Shown here piece by piece: positions 1 to 6,092 of a stretch of 8,107 bases of DNA (position 1 is the stretch's first letter; the number at the start of each line of letters is the position of its first letter). The position numbers and the translations under genes are program-made. A model generated the notes under the pieces. It searched no databases. It had not been told where the DNA came from and saw only the letters and a program-made list of their open reading frames with translations. The stretch lies in contig DNCV01000004.1 of the NCBI GenBank assembly GCA_003484395.1, forward strand, positions 1 through 8,107, given 5' to 3'. Source of the DNA: Dehalococcoidia bacterium. Its GTDB lineage: Bacteria > Chloroflexota > Dehalococcoidia > GIF9 > UBA5629.

Positions 1-39
1 GACAAAATCATAGAACATTAACACTTACAAGTGCGGCTA

Positions 40-68
40 TTGACAACCGGGGACCATGAATATACTAT
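40..68 (+). promoter_or_regulatory. Putative sigma-70-type promoter of the MBL-fold hydrolase gene
   Basis: A perfect -35 hexamer TTGACA (40-45) is followed by a 17-nt spacer and TACTAT (63-68), which fits the TAnnnT pattern. An overlapping TATACT at 61-66 would give a 15-nt spacer and is less likely. The expected transcription start near 75 leaves a leader of about 118 nt before the ATG at 193. TACTAT also serves as the likely -10 of the dnaJ-like and hicA genes in this window. Assigned by eye. Confidence 0.55.
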
Positions 69-192
69 TGGTGATAAGAGCAATGAAGGTCAGAATGCCT
101 CATTGTAAATTGAAATGGGAAAAGTCGGTTTACTGTCATCGTGCTTATCCCGTTAAAGGACAGCACACGGGAACTAACGTGAGGAGGAAAAT

Positions 193-924
193 ATGACTGT
201 TACCTGTTCCATATATCCGATACCTCTCTATACGGTCGCTGCACAAAAATCGAGGATATTGTACCTCAGCGAATCCGATGAAAAAACCACAGTATGCTGT
301 TATATCTGGCTGATAAAGGGATCGGATCGTACTGTGCTTATCGATGGAGGTGGATCAGCGGAATTTACAGAAACGAGATACCCAGGTGTCAGGAATCTTC
401 AATCCCTGGAAGCCGGTCTCGCTACAGTGGAGATGAGCCCCGATGATATCGATACCGTAATATTAACACACCTCCATCATGATCACGCGGAATATATCGA
501 ACGCTTCAGGAAAGCTGAATTAATCGTTCAACGCGAGGAGCTGGCATTCGCGCTGGACCCCCATCCGTTCTATAGTGAACTGTATCACAGCGCTACATTG
601 AAACGCGTTCATTTCCGGACAATAACAGGAGATAGGGAAATCGCCAAAGGTATAAGAGTGATTTTCACTCCCGGACATAGCGTCGGCGGACAATCGGTCG
701 CTATCGAAACTGTCGCAGGTACGGCAGTCATCACCGGCTTCTGCTGCACCTGGGATAATTTCATGCCCCCGGAAAAGATCAAAGAAAGAATACCCGTGAT
801 TCCATTCGCCCTTCATACTGATGCAATCAAGACATACAACAGCATGCTGAAGGTGAAGAAAATCGCTGATCTGCTTATCCCGTTGCACGATTCGCGATTT
901 TCGCAGCAAAAAGTTCTGCCGTAA
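193..924 (+). CDS. MBL-fold metallo-hydrolase, N-acyl-homoserine-lactonase-like
   Basis: A 243-residue single-domain metallo-beta-lactamase-fold protein with no signal peptide, so probably cytoplasmic. The zinc motif HLHHDH is at residues 93-98 (H93, H95, D97, H98). The third metal histidine is in TPGH (H162), and a late histidine in IPLHD (H232) fits the C-terminal ligand or active-site position of the fold. An early hydrophobic strand ends in VLIDGGG (48-54), where DTG is usual. Size and motif order match the AHL-lactonase-like group, whose members hydrolyse lactones or other esters; the substrate here is unknown. One oddity: the strand that normally carries the metal-bridging aspartate (GDA or similar) reads TGFCC (181-185), with no aspartate and two cysteines. 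The start is well supported: GAGGAGG (181-187) lies 5 nt before the ATG. An Lrp/AsnC-type remnant follows on the same strand. Fold assignment is firm; lactonase activity is only a possibility. Confidence 0.88.
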   Translation: MTVTCSIYPIPLYTVAAQKSRILYLSESDEKTTVCCYIWLIKGSDRTVLIDGGGSAEFTETRYPGVRNLQSLEAGLATVEMSPDDIDTVILTHLHHDHAEYIERFRKAELIVQREELAFALDPHPFYSELYHSATLKRVHFRTITGDREIAKGIRVIFTPGHSVGGQSVAIETVAGTAVITGFCCTWDNFMPPEKIKERIPVIPFALHTDAIKTYNSMLKVKKIADLLIPLHDSRFSQQKVLP

Positions 925-964
925 GCAGAAAAGGACACAACACAACATAAGGGAAGGAAACAGC

Positions 965-1105
965 AATCACGATATCGTTGTTGGCGGCTATTTTGAATCG
1001 ATTGACGGACTCTGGAAAGTAGCACATGAACAGGTCATCAAGATACCCGGAGCGGTAAAAACACAGACATCAGTGGCGCTCAAAAAACTGAAACGCGCTT
1101 ATTAG
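965..1105 (+). pseudogene. Remnant of a small Lrp/AsnC-type ligand-binding domain protein, 5' end missing
   Basis: One frame ending in TAG at 1103-1105 encodes about 45 residues reading DIVVGGYFESIDGL, then a helix (WKVAHEQVIKIPG), then VKTQTSVALKKLK. This matches the second half of the RAM/AsnC ligand-binding fold: the (Y)DVV strand, a helix ending in IPGV, and the final strand with T-x-TS. In complete stand-alone proteins of this kind about 30 more residues precede the part seen here. The frame stays open back to 857, inside the preceding gene, but has no ATG, GTG or TTG before the conserved part, and its upstream translation does not look like the missing half. A purine-rich GGGAAGGA (951-958) resembles a ribosome binding site without a usable start. 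A truncated gene is the best reading; an unusual start codon is the alternative. Confidence 0.5.
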
Positions 1106-1144
1106 CTTTTGATGAGTGATTCGGGATTATAGATAACTGCGATT

Positions 1145-2455
1145 TTAAGTATCGGCAAACATCCGGCACCTATTACCTCCTGAGTTCTTGGAGAGATACA
1201 TGGCCACATCGGCATTTTTCAGCAGGGTAACGATTTCTTCTCCCTCATCCGGATATATGGTAATGCCGATACTGGCGGTAAGACATATCTCATAATCATT
1301 AATTGTAAACGGCTGACGGCAATCATCCAGTATTTTCCAGGCAACCATAACAGCATAATCTGTCTCTGTTAGCTCCGGCAAAAGTATCATAAACTCATCC
1401 CCACCGATACGGGCAACAGTATCGCTCTTGCGCAACAAAGCTATGAACCGATCAGCCATAGTTTTAAGCAACTGGTCTCCTATATCATGACCAAGCGTGT
1501 CATTAACATCTTTAAAGCGATCTAAATCAAGCATCATCACCGCCAGCTTATAATGGTTGCGCTGTGCATGAGCCAAAGCCAGTGTCAGTCGATCAAAGAA
1601 CAGCATGCGGTTGGGTAACCCGGTTAAAACATCGTGGGTAGCCATAAAACCAAGCTGTTGCTCCATTTTCTTACGCTCGGTAATGTCGTCATAGACAGCG
1701 ACAATTTCACCTGAGGGCAACTTGTATACGTAGTTCTCTCTCCATCCCTCTATTCTCTCGTCATGGTAGTGAGCGATTGGGAAATGTTCAGCCTTACCAC
1801 TGCGCCATACCCTTTGGAAAACATCAAACAGACCAAATTCTTTCACGCCCGGGAATATTTTAAGCACGCTCTTGCCGATGACAGCCTCTTTCTTTATATG
1901 TTCCATATTCTCGGCAGCACAATTGAAATCCTTGAAAATAAAATCCTCGCCGTTGGCTGTTGCCTCATAAATAGCTACACCATTAGTCATATTCTGGAAC
2001 AGTTCCCGGAATCTAAGCTCGCTCGCTTTAATTGCCTCGTCCTGTTGCTTACGGTCGGTAATATCCATAAAACTGCCTACTGCAGCGCGCTCCCCGTGAT
2101 AAACAATGGATTTGACCATCTCCAGAATACTTATGACCTCGCCGTTCTTCTTGACAAACCTGTATTCGTAAGAACCGGCGCTCTCGCCCTTCAGTCGTTT
2201 CGTGGCCATATCCCTCACCATCTGTCTGTCATCAGGATACACATGCTCCAGACTGTGTTTTCCAAGCATCTCATCTTCTGCATATCCTGTGAGCTCTTGA
2301 AATAGCGGGCTGACATAGACAAAGTTGCCATGTTGTACAACGTAGATGCCGACGCCAACACTGCAGATAATGTCATGAGCCAGGACTGGCATTTTAGACG
2401 TGGCAGTCCCCTTTTTCTTGGCGCTTCCACCTTTTGTTAGCGGTTTTGCGATCAT
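1145..2455 (-). CDS. Diguanylate cyclase with two PAS domains (PAS-PAS-GGDEF)
   Basis: A 436-residue signalling enzyme predicted to make cyclic di-GMP from two GTP. A basic N-terminus (1-25) is followed by PAS domain 1 (about 28-135, ending in the PAC-type FMDITDRKQ), PAS domain 2 (about 145-262, ending in YDDITERKK), a short linker helix and a GGDEF domain (about 266-434). The cyclase hallmarks are present: DVLTGLPNR (275-283), LDLDRFKDVND (309-319), active-site GGDEF (351-355), and RKSD (342-345) as the RxxD product-inhibition site. It is therefore probably active and feedback-inhibited. No membrane segment or signal peptide is seen, so it should be cytoplasmic and sense an internal cue; no haem or flavin ligand can be assigned by eye. 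There is no EAL domain. The ATG is preceded on the minus strand by GGGAGAGGAAGTAA, a good ribosome binding site. It is transcribed convergently with the hydrolase and appears monocistronic. Confidence 0.95.
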   Translation of the reverse strand: MIAKPLTKGGSAKKKGTATSKMPVLAHDIICSVGVGIYVVQHGNFVYVSPLFQELTGYAEDEMLGKHSLEHVYPDDRQMVRDMATKRLKGESAGSYEYRFVKKNGEVISILEMVKSIVYHGERAAVGSFMDITDRKQQDEAIKASELRFRELFQNMTNGVAIYEATANGEDFIFKDFNCAAENMEHIKKEAVIGKSVLKIFPGVKEFGLFDVFQRVWRSGKAEHFPIAHYHDERIEGWRENYVYKLPSGEIVAVYDDITERKKMEQQLGFMATHDVLTGLPNRMLFFDRLTLALAHAQRNHYKLAVMMLDLDRFKDVNDTLGHDIGDQLLKTMADRFIALLRKSDTVARIGGDEFMILLPELTETDYAVMVAWKILDDCRQPFTINDYEICLTASIGITIYPDEGEEIVTLLKNADVAMYLSKNSGGNRCRMFADT

Positions 2456-2550
2456 TTACTTCCTCTCCCTACCACTTTCTTTACAGAAATGTAAGCAGAA
2501 AAAAGAAAGCGTAAGTTATGCTAAACTAAACTACACCAAGATTATCGATT

Positions 2551-2579
2551 ACTATACAACATCGTTGGGAACAATTCAA
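2551..2579 (-). promoter_or_regulatory. Putative promoter of the diguanylate cyclase gene
   Basis: On the minus strand, TTGAAT (complement of 2574-2579) is followed by a 17-nt spacer and TATAGT (complement of 2551-2556). This matches four and five of six consensus positions. It places the transcription start near 2544, about 90 nt before the start codon. The adjacent leader contains a short tandem (TAGTT TAGTT read on the minus strand, 2521-2532), of no obvious meaning. Confidence 0.45.
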
Positions 2580-2599
2580 TTCAAAAGAACACGGCCAGA

Positions 2600-2745
2600 A
2601 CACTCTGTTATCTGAGCGAAATCGAAAGGTCTCGTCTTACTATCTGAATAGCGTTTGAGCTTGCCGCAGGGGGTCATCACGTCGCTTCGCTCGTTATAAT
2701 GACCTAAAAAATGATGAGACGAATTCATATCAATGTTCATGTAGA
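2600..2745. repeat. Degenerate intergenic repeat-like sequence
   Basis: This is the non-coding core of the 435-nt gap between the cyclase and the dnaJ-like gene. It contains CTGAGCGAAATCGAA at 2612-2626 and, inverted about 55 nt later, a segment whose complement reads CGAGCGAAGCGACG (2680-2693). An AGAATGACGAAAA stretch lies near 2735. These pieces look like eroded copies of the dispersed REP-like intergenic repeats with GAGCGAAGCGAA cores seen in many bacterial genomes. Open frames here are short, lack recognisable domains and cover the repeats, so I do not call a gene. The repeat identity is inferred from memory of such elements. Confidence 0.35.
2672..2704. repeat. Inverted repeat GGTCAT/ATGACC, potential hairpin
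   Basis: GGTCAT (2672-2677) and ATGACC (2699-2704) form a perfect 6-bp stem around 21 nt that include TCGCTTCGCTCG. It is followed by TAAAAAA on the plus strand, not a T-run, so it is unlikely to be an intrinsic terminator. It sits inside the repeat-like region and is probably part of that element. Confidence 0.4.
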
Positions 2746-2807
2746 ATGACGAAAAAGCTGCTGCGGAAACTCGTAATCCCTGCAACTTGATACTTCAGAT
2801 TCAGAAC

Positions 2808-2836
2808 TTGTCCCGTCCGTTTTCATGCGCTACTAT
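2808..2836 (+). promoter_or_regulatory. Putative promoter of the dnaJ-like gene
   Basis: TTGTCC (2808-2813) and TACTAT (2831-2836) are separated by 17 nt. The predicted start near 2843 gives a leader of about 48 nt to the ATG at 2891. The earlier in-frame ATG at 2825 lies inside the spacer, upstream of the -10, so transcripts from this promoter would not contain it. No heat-shock-type CIRCE inverted repeat is seen nearby. Confidence 0.45.
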
Positions 2837-2890
2837 TTCAGCAGCAAAAACAAGGCTGTATATCAGCGCGCGATAACAAAGAGGGAATCC

Positions 2891-3559
2891 ATGGCAAAAG
2901 ACTATTACGGGATACTCGGCATCACCAAAGCTGCCACAAAAGAGCAGATAAAGCAGGCGTATAGAAAACTGGCGATGCAATATCACCCGGACCGCAACCC
3001 GGGCAAGGAGAAGTGGGCGAACGAAAAATTCAAAGAGATCAACGAGGCCTTCAGTGTCCTCGGTGACCCCGAAAAACGCAAACGGTACGATCAGTTCGGC
3101 ACAGCGGACAATGTCGGAGATATCTTCGGCAACGCCTCGACGAGGACAACGTTCGAGGATTTGATGAAGGATTTCGGCGGGGCCGGGCTTAAATTCGATT
3201 TCCTCGACGGCATCTTTGGCGATGCGCTAAAGGGCAAGAATTTCTCATTCAGGACGTTCAATATGGGCGCCGGCGGGCCGGGCGGGATCAAGTTCACCAC
3301 GTTCCCCGGCGGCATCAATCTCGCCGATTTGTTTGCACAGGCGCAGCAGCCGGCACGTCAGGACGTTCGATACGAGATAACGATCACGAAAAGCCAGGCA
3401 AAGCGCGGGCTGGAAAAAGACCTGACGCGAAATAAAAAGAAGCTCCGTGTGAAAATCCCTGCCGGCGTCAAAAAAGGCGCGAAGATCAGGCTCAGAAACG
3501 CCCTTCAGACAACGGACGGCAAACCAGGCGATATCATCATCGTGGTGCACATTAAATAA
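2891..3559 (+). CDS. Short DnaJ-type (CbpA-like) J-domain co-chaperone
   Basis: A 222-residue cytoplasmic protein expected to stimulate an Hsp70 (DnaK). The J domain covers residues 3-70 (DYYGILGI, KQAYRKLAMQYHPDRNPG with HPD at 32-34, and KRYDQFG). A linker (71-157) follows with FGD and FGG motifs and a glycine-rich patch (NMGAGGPGGIKF). The tail (158-222) is a single J-protein C-terminal beta-domain: RYEITITKSQAKRGLEK, then LRVKIPAGVKKGAKIRL and GDIIIVV. There are no CxxCxGxG zinc repeats. It is shorter than classical DnaJ (about 375) or CbpA (about 300) because only one substrate-binding-type domain is present. The start at 2891 is chosen because AGAGGGA lies 5 nt upstream, homology begins at once with MAKDYYG, and the earlier ATG (2825) falls within the promoter. 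No dnaK or grpE is nearby. The J-domain call is firm; its client is unknown. Confidence 0.92.
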   Translation: MAKDYYGILGITKAATKEQIKQAYRKLAMQYHPDRNPGKEKWANEKFKEINEAFSVLGDPEKRKRYDQFGTADNVGDIFGNASTRTTFEDLMKDFGGAGLKFDFLDGIFGDALKGKNFSFRTFNMGAGGPGGIKFTTFPGGINLADLFAQAQQPARQDVRYEITITKSQAKRGLEKDLTRNKKKLRVKIPAGVKKGAKIRLRNALQTTDGKPGDIIIVVHIK

Positions 3560-3577
3560 GAATCCAGATCAAACCGC

Positions 3578-3606
3578 TTGTTGAATAGTACCATATATGG
3601 TACTAT
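3578..3606 (+). promoter_or_regulatory. Putative hicAB promoter
   Basis: TTGTTG (3578-3583), a 17-nt spacer and TACTAT (3601-3606). The -10 ends 10 nt before the hicA ATG at 3617, so the transcript would have only a few untranslated bases. No good Shine-Dalgarno precedes hicA, which fits leaderless or near-leaderless initiation. The spacer and -10 coincide with the palindromic operator. Confidence 0.5.
3585..3606. promoter_or_regulatory. 22-bp perfect palindrome, likely HicB (HicAB) autoregulatory operator
   Basis: The half-site ATAGTACCATA (3585-3595) is followed directly by its exact reverse complement (3596-3606). The palindrome lies over the spacer and -10 of the putative hicAB promoter, 10 nt before hicA. 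HicB antitoxins with a C-terminal ribbon-helix-helix domain are known to bind such operators as dimers and repress their own operon, more tightly in complex with HicA. A related imperfect palindrome precedes the solitary hicB at 6948-6967. Confidence 0.7.
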
Positions 3607-3616
3607 AAGATGAAAC

Positions 3617-3853
3617 ATGACAGACGAGAGGTTAATTCGAAAGTTTCTAAACGATAAAACGCACATTACGATTGATGATTGTGACAGGATACTCGCCAGT
3701 TGCGGCTATTATTTAAAAAAAAGCAGTGGAAGCCATCGGGGTTACCACCACAAGGGCTTTCAACCGATAACAATTGTGCAGTCTAAAAAGACAAAATACG
3801 TTAAAATTCCTTACGTGAACCGAATTATTAAAAATCTGAGATTGGAGGAATAA
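3617..3853 (+). CDS. hicA: HicA-family toxin (mRNA interferase), type II toxin-antitoxin system
   Basis: A 78-residue protein with the compact dsRNA-binding-like fold of HicA/YcfA toxins, ribosome-independent mRNA endonucleases. Visible features are an N-terminal helix (DERLIRKFL), the helix DDCDRILASCGYYL (20-33), the hallmark SGSHRGYHH with the likely catalytic histidine H40, the strand PITIVQ and a C-terminal helix VNRIIKNLR. The length is normal for HicA (about 60-80), and the catalytic histidine is present, so it could be active. Toxin-first order, a 1-nt gap to hicB and the shared operator are typical of hicAB. No strong ribosome binding site precedes the ATG; translation is probably leaderless or weak, which would keep toxin dose low. 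Its first codons reappear at the start of the second hicB at 6975. Confidence 0.85.
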   Translation: MTDERLIRKFLNDKTHITIDDCDRILASCGYYLKKSSGSHRGYHHKGFQPITIVQSKKTKYVKIPYVNRIIKNLRLEE

Positions 3854-3854
3854 C

Positions 3855-4268
3855 GTGAAAACTATAATTGAACGAAAACCCCTGGAATTTTATATTGGCC
3901 TTACATATCCTGTCACCATTGAAGCCGCTCCTGAAGGCGGCTATTTTGTAGAAATCGAAGACCTGCCCGGTTGTTATTCTCAAGGCGAAACTATCGAAGA
4001 AGCCTACGAGATGATAGAGGATGCGCGCAAACTGTGGATAGAAGTTGCGTATGAGGATGGACAGGATATCCCCCTCCCCCACAGCAAACACGAATACAGC
4101 GGCAAATTCAATGTCCGTCTGCCCAAAAGCCTCCACCGCAAGCTGGATCAACTCGCCGTACGGGAAGGCGTAAGCCTCAACCAGTATCTGGTATCGACCC
4201 TCTCTCACGCCGCCGGCCAGGCCGAGGCATCACGGAAACAGCGAAGGCATCGCACAAATTCGATTTGA
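3855..4268 (+). CDS. hicB: HicB-family antitoxin
   Basis: A 137-residue antitoxin expected to bind and neutralise HicA and to repress the operon. The N-terminal partial-RNase-H-like HicB domain (about 13-75) has YPVTIEAAPEGGYFVEIEDLPGC, the typical strand pattern and GC motif. A linker with YSGKF leads to a C-terminal ribbon-helix-helix (about 85-118: VRLPKSLHRKLDQLAVREGVSLNQYLVSTLSH). The tail is basic. The start is GTG at 3855 with a strong TTGGAGGAA ribosome binding site overlapping the end of hicA, so antitoxin translation should exceed that of the toxin. Identity with the second HicB (6975-7406) is about two thirds over 116 aligned residues by hand count (79 matches), highest in the ribbon-helix-helix. 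Confidence 0.92.
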   Translation: MKTIIERKPLEFYIGLTYPVTIEAAPEGGYFVEIEDLPGCYSQGETIEEAYEMIEDARKLWIEVAYEDGQDIPLPHSKHEYSGKFNVRLPKSLHRKLDQLAVREGVSLNQYLVSTLSHAAGQAEASRKQRRHRTNSI

Positions 4269-4284
4269 CGTCAGCAACTCCCAA

Positions 4285-4313
4285 TTCAACATTTCCCCCA
4301 AAGCCTGTATACT
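4285..4313 (+). promoter_or_regulatory. Putative promoter of the glycosyltransferase-ABC exporter operon
   Basis: TATACT (4308-4313) is a good -10; TTCAAC (4285-4290) is a weak -35 at 17-nt spacing. A transcription start near 4320 would leave a leader of about 15 nt. The 67-nt gap after hicB and this promoter suggest that the polysaccharide genes can be expressed separately from hicAB, although no terminator is seen between them. Confidence 0.4.
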
Positions 4314-4335
4314 ATCGCATAAGAGCTGTTAAGCC

Positions 4336-5304
4336 ATGCAGAGCAAAGTATCGATCATCATCGTCAACTACAACGGCATGCCGCACATCGATGCCTGCAT
4401 TTCATCGGCGCTGCGGCAGAACTACCAGAACGTTGAGATCATCTTCGTCGATAACAACTCCGGCGATGGCAGCCTGGACTATGCCCGGAGCAAATTCCCC
4501 TCCCTCATCTTCGTCCCCTGCAGCGAGAACACGGGATATGCCGGCGGCATCAATGCCGGGTTTGCTCATGCCACAGGAGACTACATCGCACCGCTCAACA
4601 TCGATACAGAGGTCGATCCCGATTGGCTGAGCGCACTGGTCGCGTTCCTCAATGCCAATCCCGGGACCGGCGCTGTCACGCCCAAAATCCTTCTCTTCGA
4701 CCAACGCGATACAATCAATACAAAAGGCCTGAATATCCACGTCTCCGGCCTCGGCTTCTGCCGCAGCCTCAACAGGAAAAACGACCGCTCAACGGCCCCG
4801 GAGAGAGTCTCCGGCATCAGCGGCTGCTCCTACGTGATCAGGCGGGAGGTGTTCGAGTGGATGGGCGGCGCCCCCGAGGACTGCTTCATGGGCAATGACG
4901 ATGTCATCGTCTCCTGGCTGGTCAACCTCATGGGCTATGACCTCTACTGCATCCCGGAATCAATCGTCTATCACAAATACACGCTGAAGATGAATTCGGC
5001 AAAGTTTTACGCGCTGGAAAAAAACCGCCTCGTCCTGCTGCAGGCTACGCTCAAGCCCGTGACTCTTATAGCCTGCTCCCCCGTCTTTGCTATAATAGAG
5101 CTTCTGATAACCGGCTACAGCATCATAAAAGGCGCGGCATATATCAAAGCCAGGTTCAAAGCCATGAGCGATGCATTGAAAGACAAAGATGCCGTGAGGC
5201 GGAAACGCGAGCGGTACAACCGCATACGCAAGATCACCGATTTCGCGCTGCTGCGGCGATTGAGATGGAATATACAGTGGGATCAATTGATAAAAATCGT
5301 GTAA
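4336..5304 (+). CDS. Family 2 glycosyltransferase (WbbL/rhamnosyltransferase-like)
   Basis: A 322-residue GT-A-fold enzyme expected to transfer a sugar from a nucleotide-sugar to a growing surface glycan at the cytoplasmic face of the membrane. Nucleotide-binding motifs are VSIIIVNYNG (5-14), FVDNNSGDGS (37-46) and NTGYAGGINAG (65-75). The metal/DXD-equivalent region reads LNIDTEVDPDWL (87-98), where LNPD is common. The acceptor/catalytic region reads GNDDVIVSWL (186-195), where relatives usually have ED, followed by the conserved VYHKY (211-215). A hydrophobic stretch at 241-262 and a very basic tail (270-311) suggest membrane association. It heads a unit with the ABC permease and ATPase; the gap to the permease is 35 nt. 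The ATG has only a weak purine-rich site upstream. Family assignment is firm; donor and acceptor sugars cannot be read from sequence. Confidence 0.9.
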   Translation: MQSKVSIIIVNYNGMPHIDACISSALRQNYQNVEIIFVDNNSGDGSLDYARSKFPSLIFVPCSENTGYAGGINAGFAHATGDYIAPLNIDTEVDPDWLSALVAFLNANPGTGAVTPKILLFDQRDTINTKGLNIHVSGLGFCRSLNRKNDRSTAPERVSGISGCSYVIRREVFEWMGGAPEDCFMGNDDVIVSWLVNLMGYDLYCIPESIVYHKYTLKMNSAKFYALEKNRLVLLQATLKPVTLIACSPVFAIIELLITGYSIIKGAAYIKARFKAMSDALKDKDAVRRKRERYNRIRKITDFALLRRLRWNIQWDQLIKIV

Positions 5305-5339
5305 CATATCGATGATGAATCTTGATTTGGAGTTGAAAA

Positions 5340-6092
5340 TTGTGGAACTATAGAGAGCTTATCTGGCGGCTGACCGTCACCGAATTCAAAAACCGCTATC
5401 AGAACACCTTCCTCGGCTTCTTCTGGTCGCTGCTCAGCCCGCTGTTGCTGTCCGGCGTTCTCTACTTTGTCTTCAGATATCTCTTCCAGCAGGAGCAGAA
5501 TTTTGCCGCAAGCCTGCTTGTCGGCATTGTAGCCTGGCGATTCTTCGCATCCGGCACCGGCTCCGCCCTCATGGCCATCGTCGGGAAAGCCAGCCTCGTC
5601 ACCAAGGTTTATATACCCCGGCAGATACTTGTGCTCAGCGTTATTCTCGCCAGTCTCATCAGTTCCTTCCTCGAATTTCTGGTGCTGGTACCCATCCTGT
5701 TCATCCTGCTTGGCGGCCTGCCTCTCACCATTTTGCTTTTCCCGGTCATTCATTTCCTCTACTTTCTGATAGTCTACGGCGCCGGGCTGTTTCTATCCGC
5801 GCTGTTCGTCTACTTCCGTGATCTCAACCAGATCTGGGAGGTACTGATCAATATCCTGTTCTTCTGCGCTCCCATCATCTATCCGATATCCATCGTGCCC
5901 GCGTATCTGATGCCGTACTATGTATTGAATCCGATCACGCAGATTCTCGCCATGTACCGCAGCGTTATGATCGCCGGCGCGCTGCCGTCGCTGACTGGCA
6001 TCCTATACCTTATCGTTTGCGGTGCAGCCGCTGTCATCATCGGGAATATCTTTTTCTCCAGATTGCAGCGCCGCTTTGCGGAGGCGATATAA
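5340..6092 (+). CDS. ABC-2-type polysaccharide export permease (Wzm/TagG-like)
   Basis: A 250-residue integral membrane protein that would form the channel of a glycan exporter in the inner membrane. The opening YRELIWRLTVTEFKNRYQNTFLGFFWSLLSPLL is the family hallmark (amphipathic interface helix, then the conserved R-Y...LG..W...P run). About six membrane segments are visible near residues 27-47, 57-75, 96-122, 130-157, 168-188 and 219-239, with VYFRDLNQI before the fifth and the typical short basic C-terminus. Length is normal (about 250-270). The start is TTG: an in-frame TGA (5334) lies just upstream, no ATG or GTG is available before the conserved region, and TTTGGAG (5326-5332) gives a suitably spaced binding site. 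The stop overlaps the ATPase start by one base, so the two are translationally coupled. Confidence 0.93.
   Translation: MWNYRELIWRLTVTEFKNRYQNTFLGFFWSLLSPLLLSGVLYFVFRYLFQQEQNFAASLLVGIVAWRFFASGTGSALMAIVGKASLVTKVYIPRQILVLSVILASLISSFLEFLVLVPILFILLGGLPLTILLFPVIHFLYFLIVYGAGLFLSALFVYFRDLNQIWEVLINILFFCAPIIYPISIVPAYLMPYYVLNPITQILAMYRSVMIAGALPSLTGILYLIVCGAAAVIIGNIFFSRLQRRFAEAI

Noticed and set aside
1..192. 3' end of an upstream gene, CRISPR repeats or a tRNA in the first 192 bases
   Set aside because: All frames are interrupted early or lack recognisable protein sequence, and no direct repeats or cloverleaf were seen; only the promoter and leader are supported.
520..966. Minus-strand open frame opposite the MBL hydrolase
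   Set aside because: Low-complexity shadow of a well-supported gene, with no domain or binding site.
1106..1144. Possible bidirectional terminator between the converging genes
   Set aside because: I could find no GC-rich stem followed by a T-run on either strand.
1763..2305. 180-codon open frame antisense to the diguanylate cyclase
   Set aside because: It lies wholly within the PAS-coding region on the other strand, has no recognisable domain, and mirrors a strong gene.
2825..2890. Longer N-terminus for the dnaJ-like gene from ATG 2825
   Set aside because: The extra 22 residues are not J-domain-like, the ATG lies between the putative -35 and -10, and ATG 2891 has a good ribosome binding site and the expected MAKDYYG start.
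5283..5753. 156-codon minus-strand open frame opposite the permease
   Set aside because: Its highly polar E/Q/G-rich translation is the expected mirror of a hydrophobic membrane protein.
6017..6091. ABC ATPase start 75 nt further upstream
   Set aside because: It would overlap the permease deeply with a cysteine/histidine-rich unrelated peptide; the TAATG overlap at 6092 and family homology fix the start.
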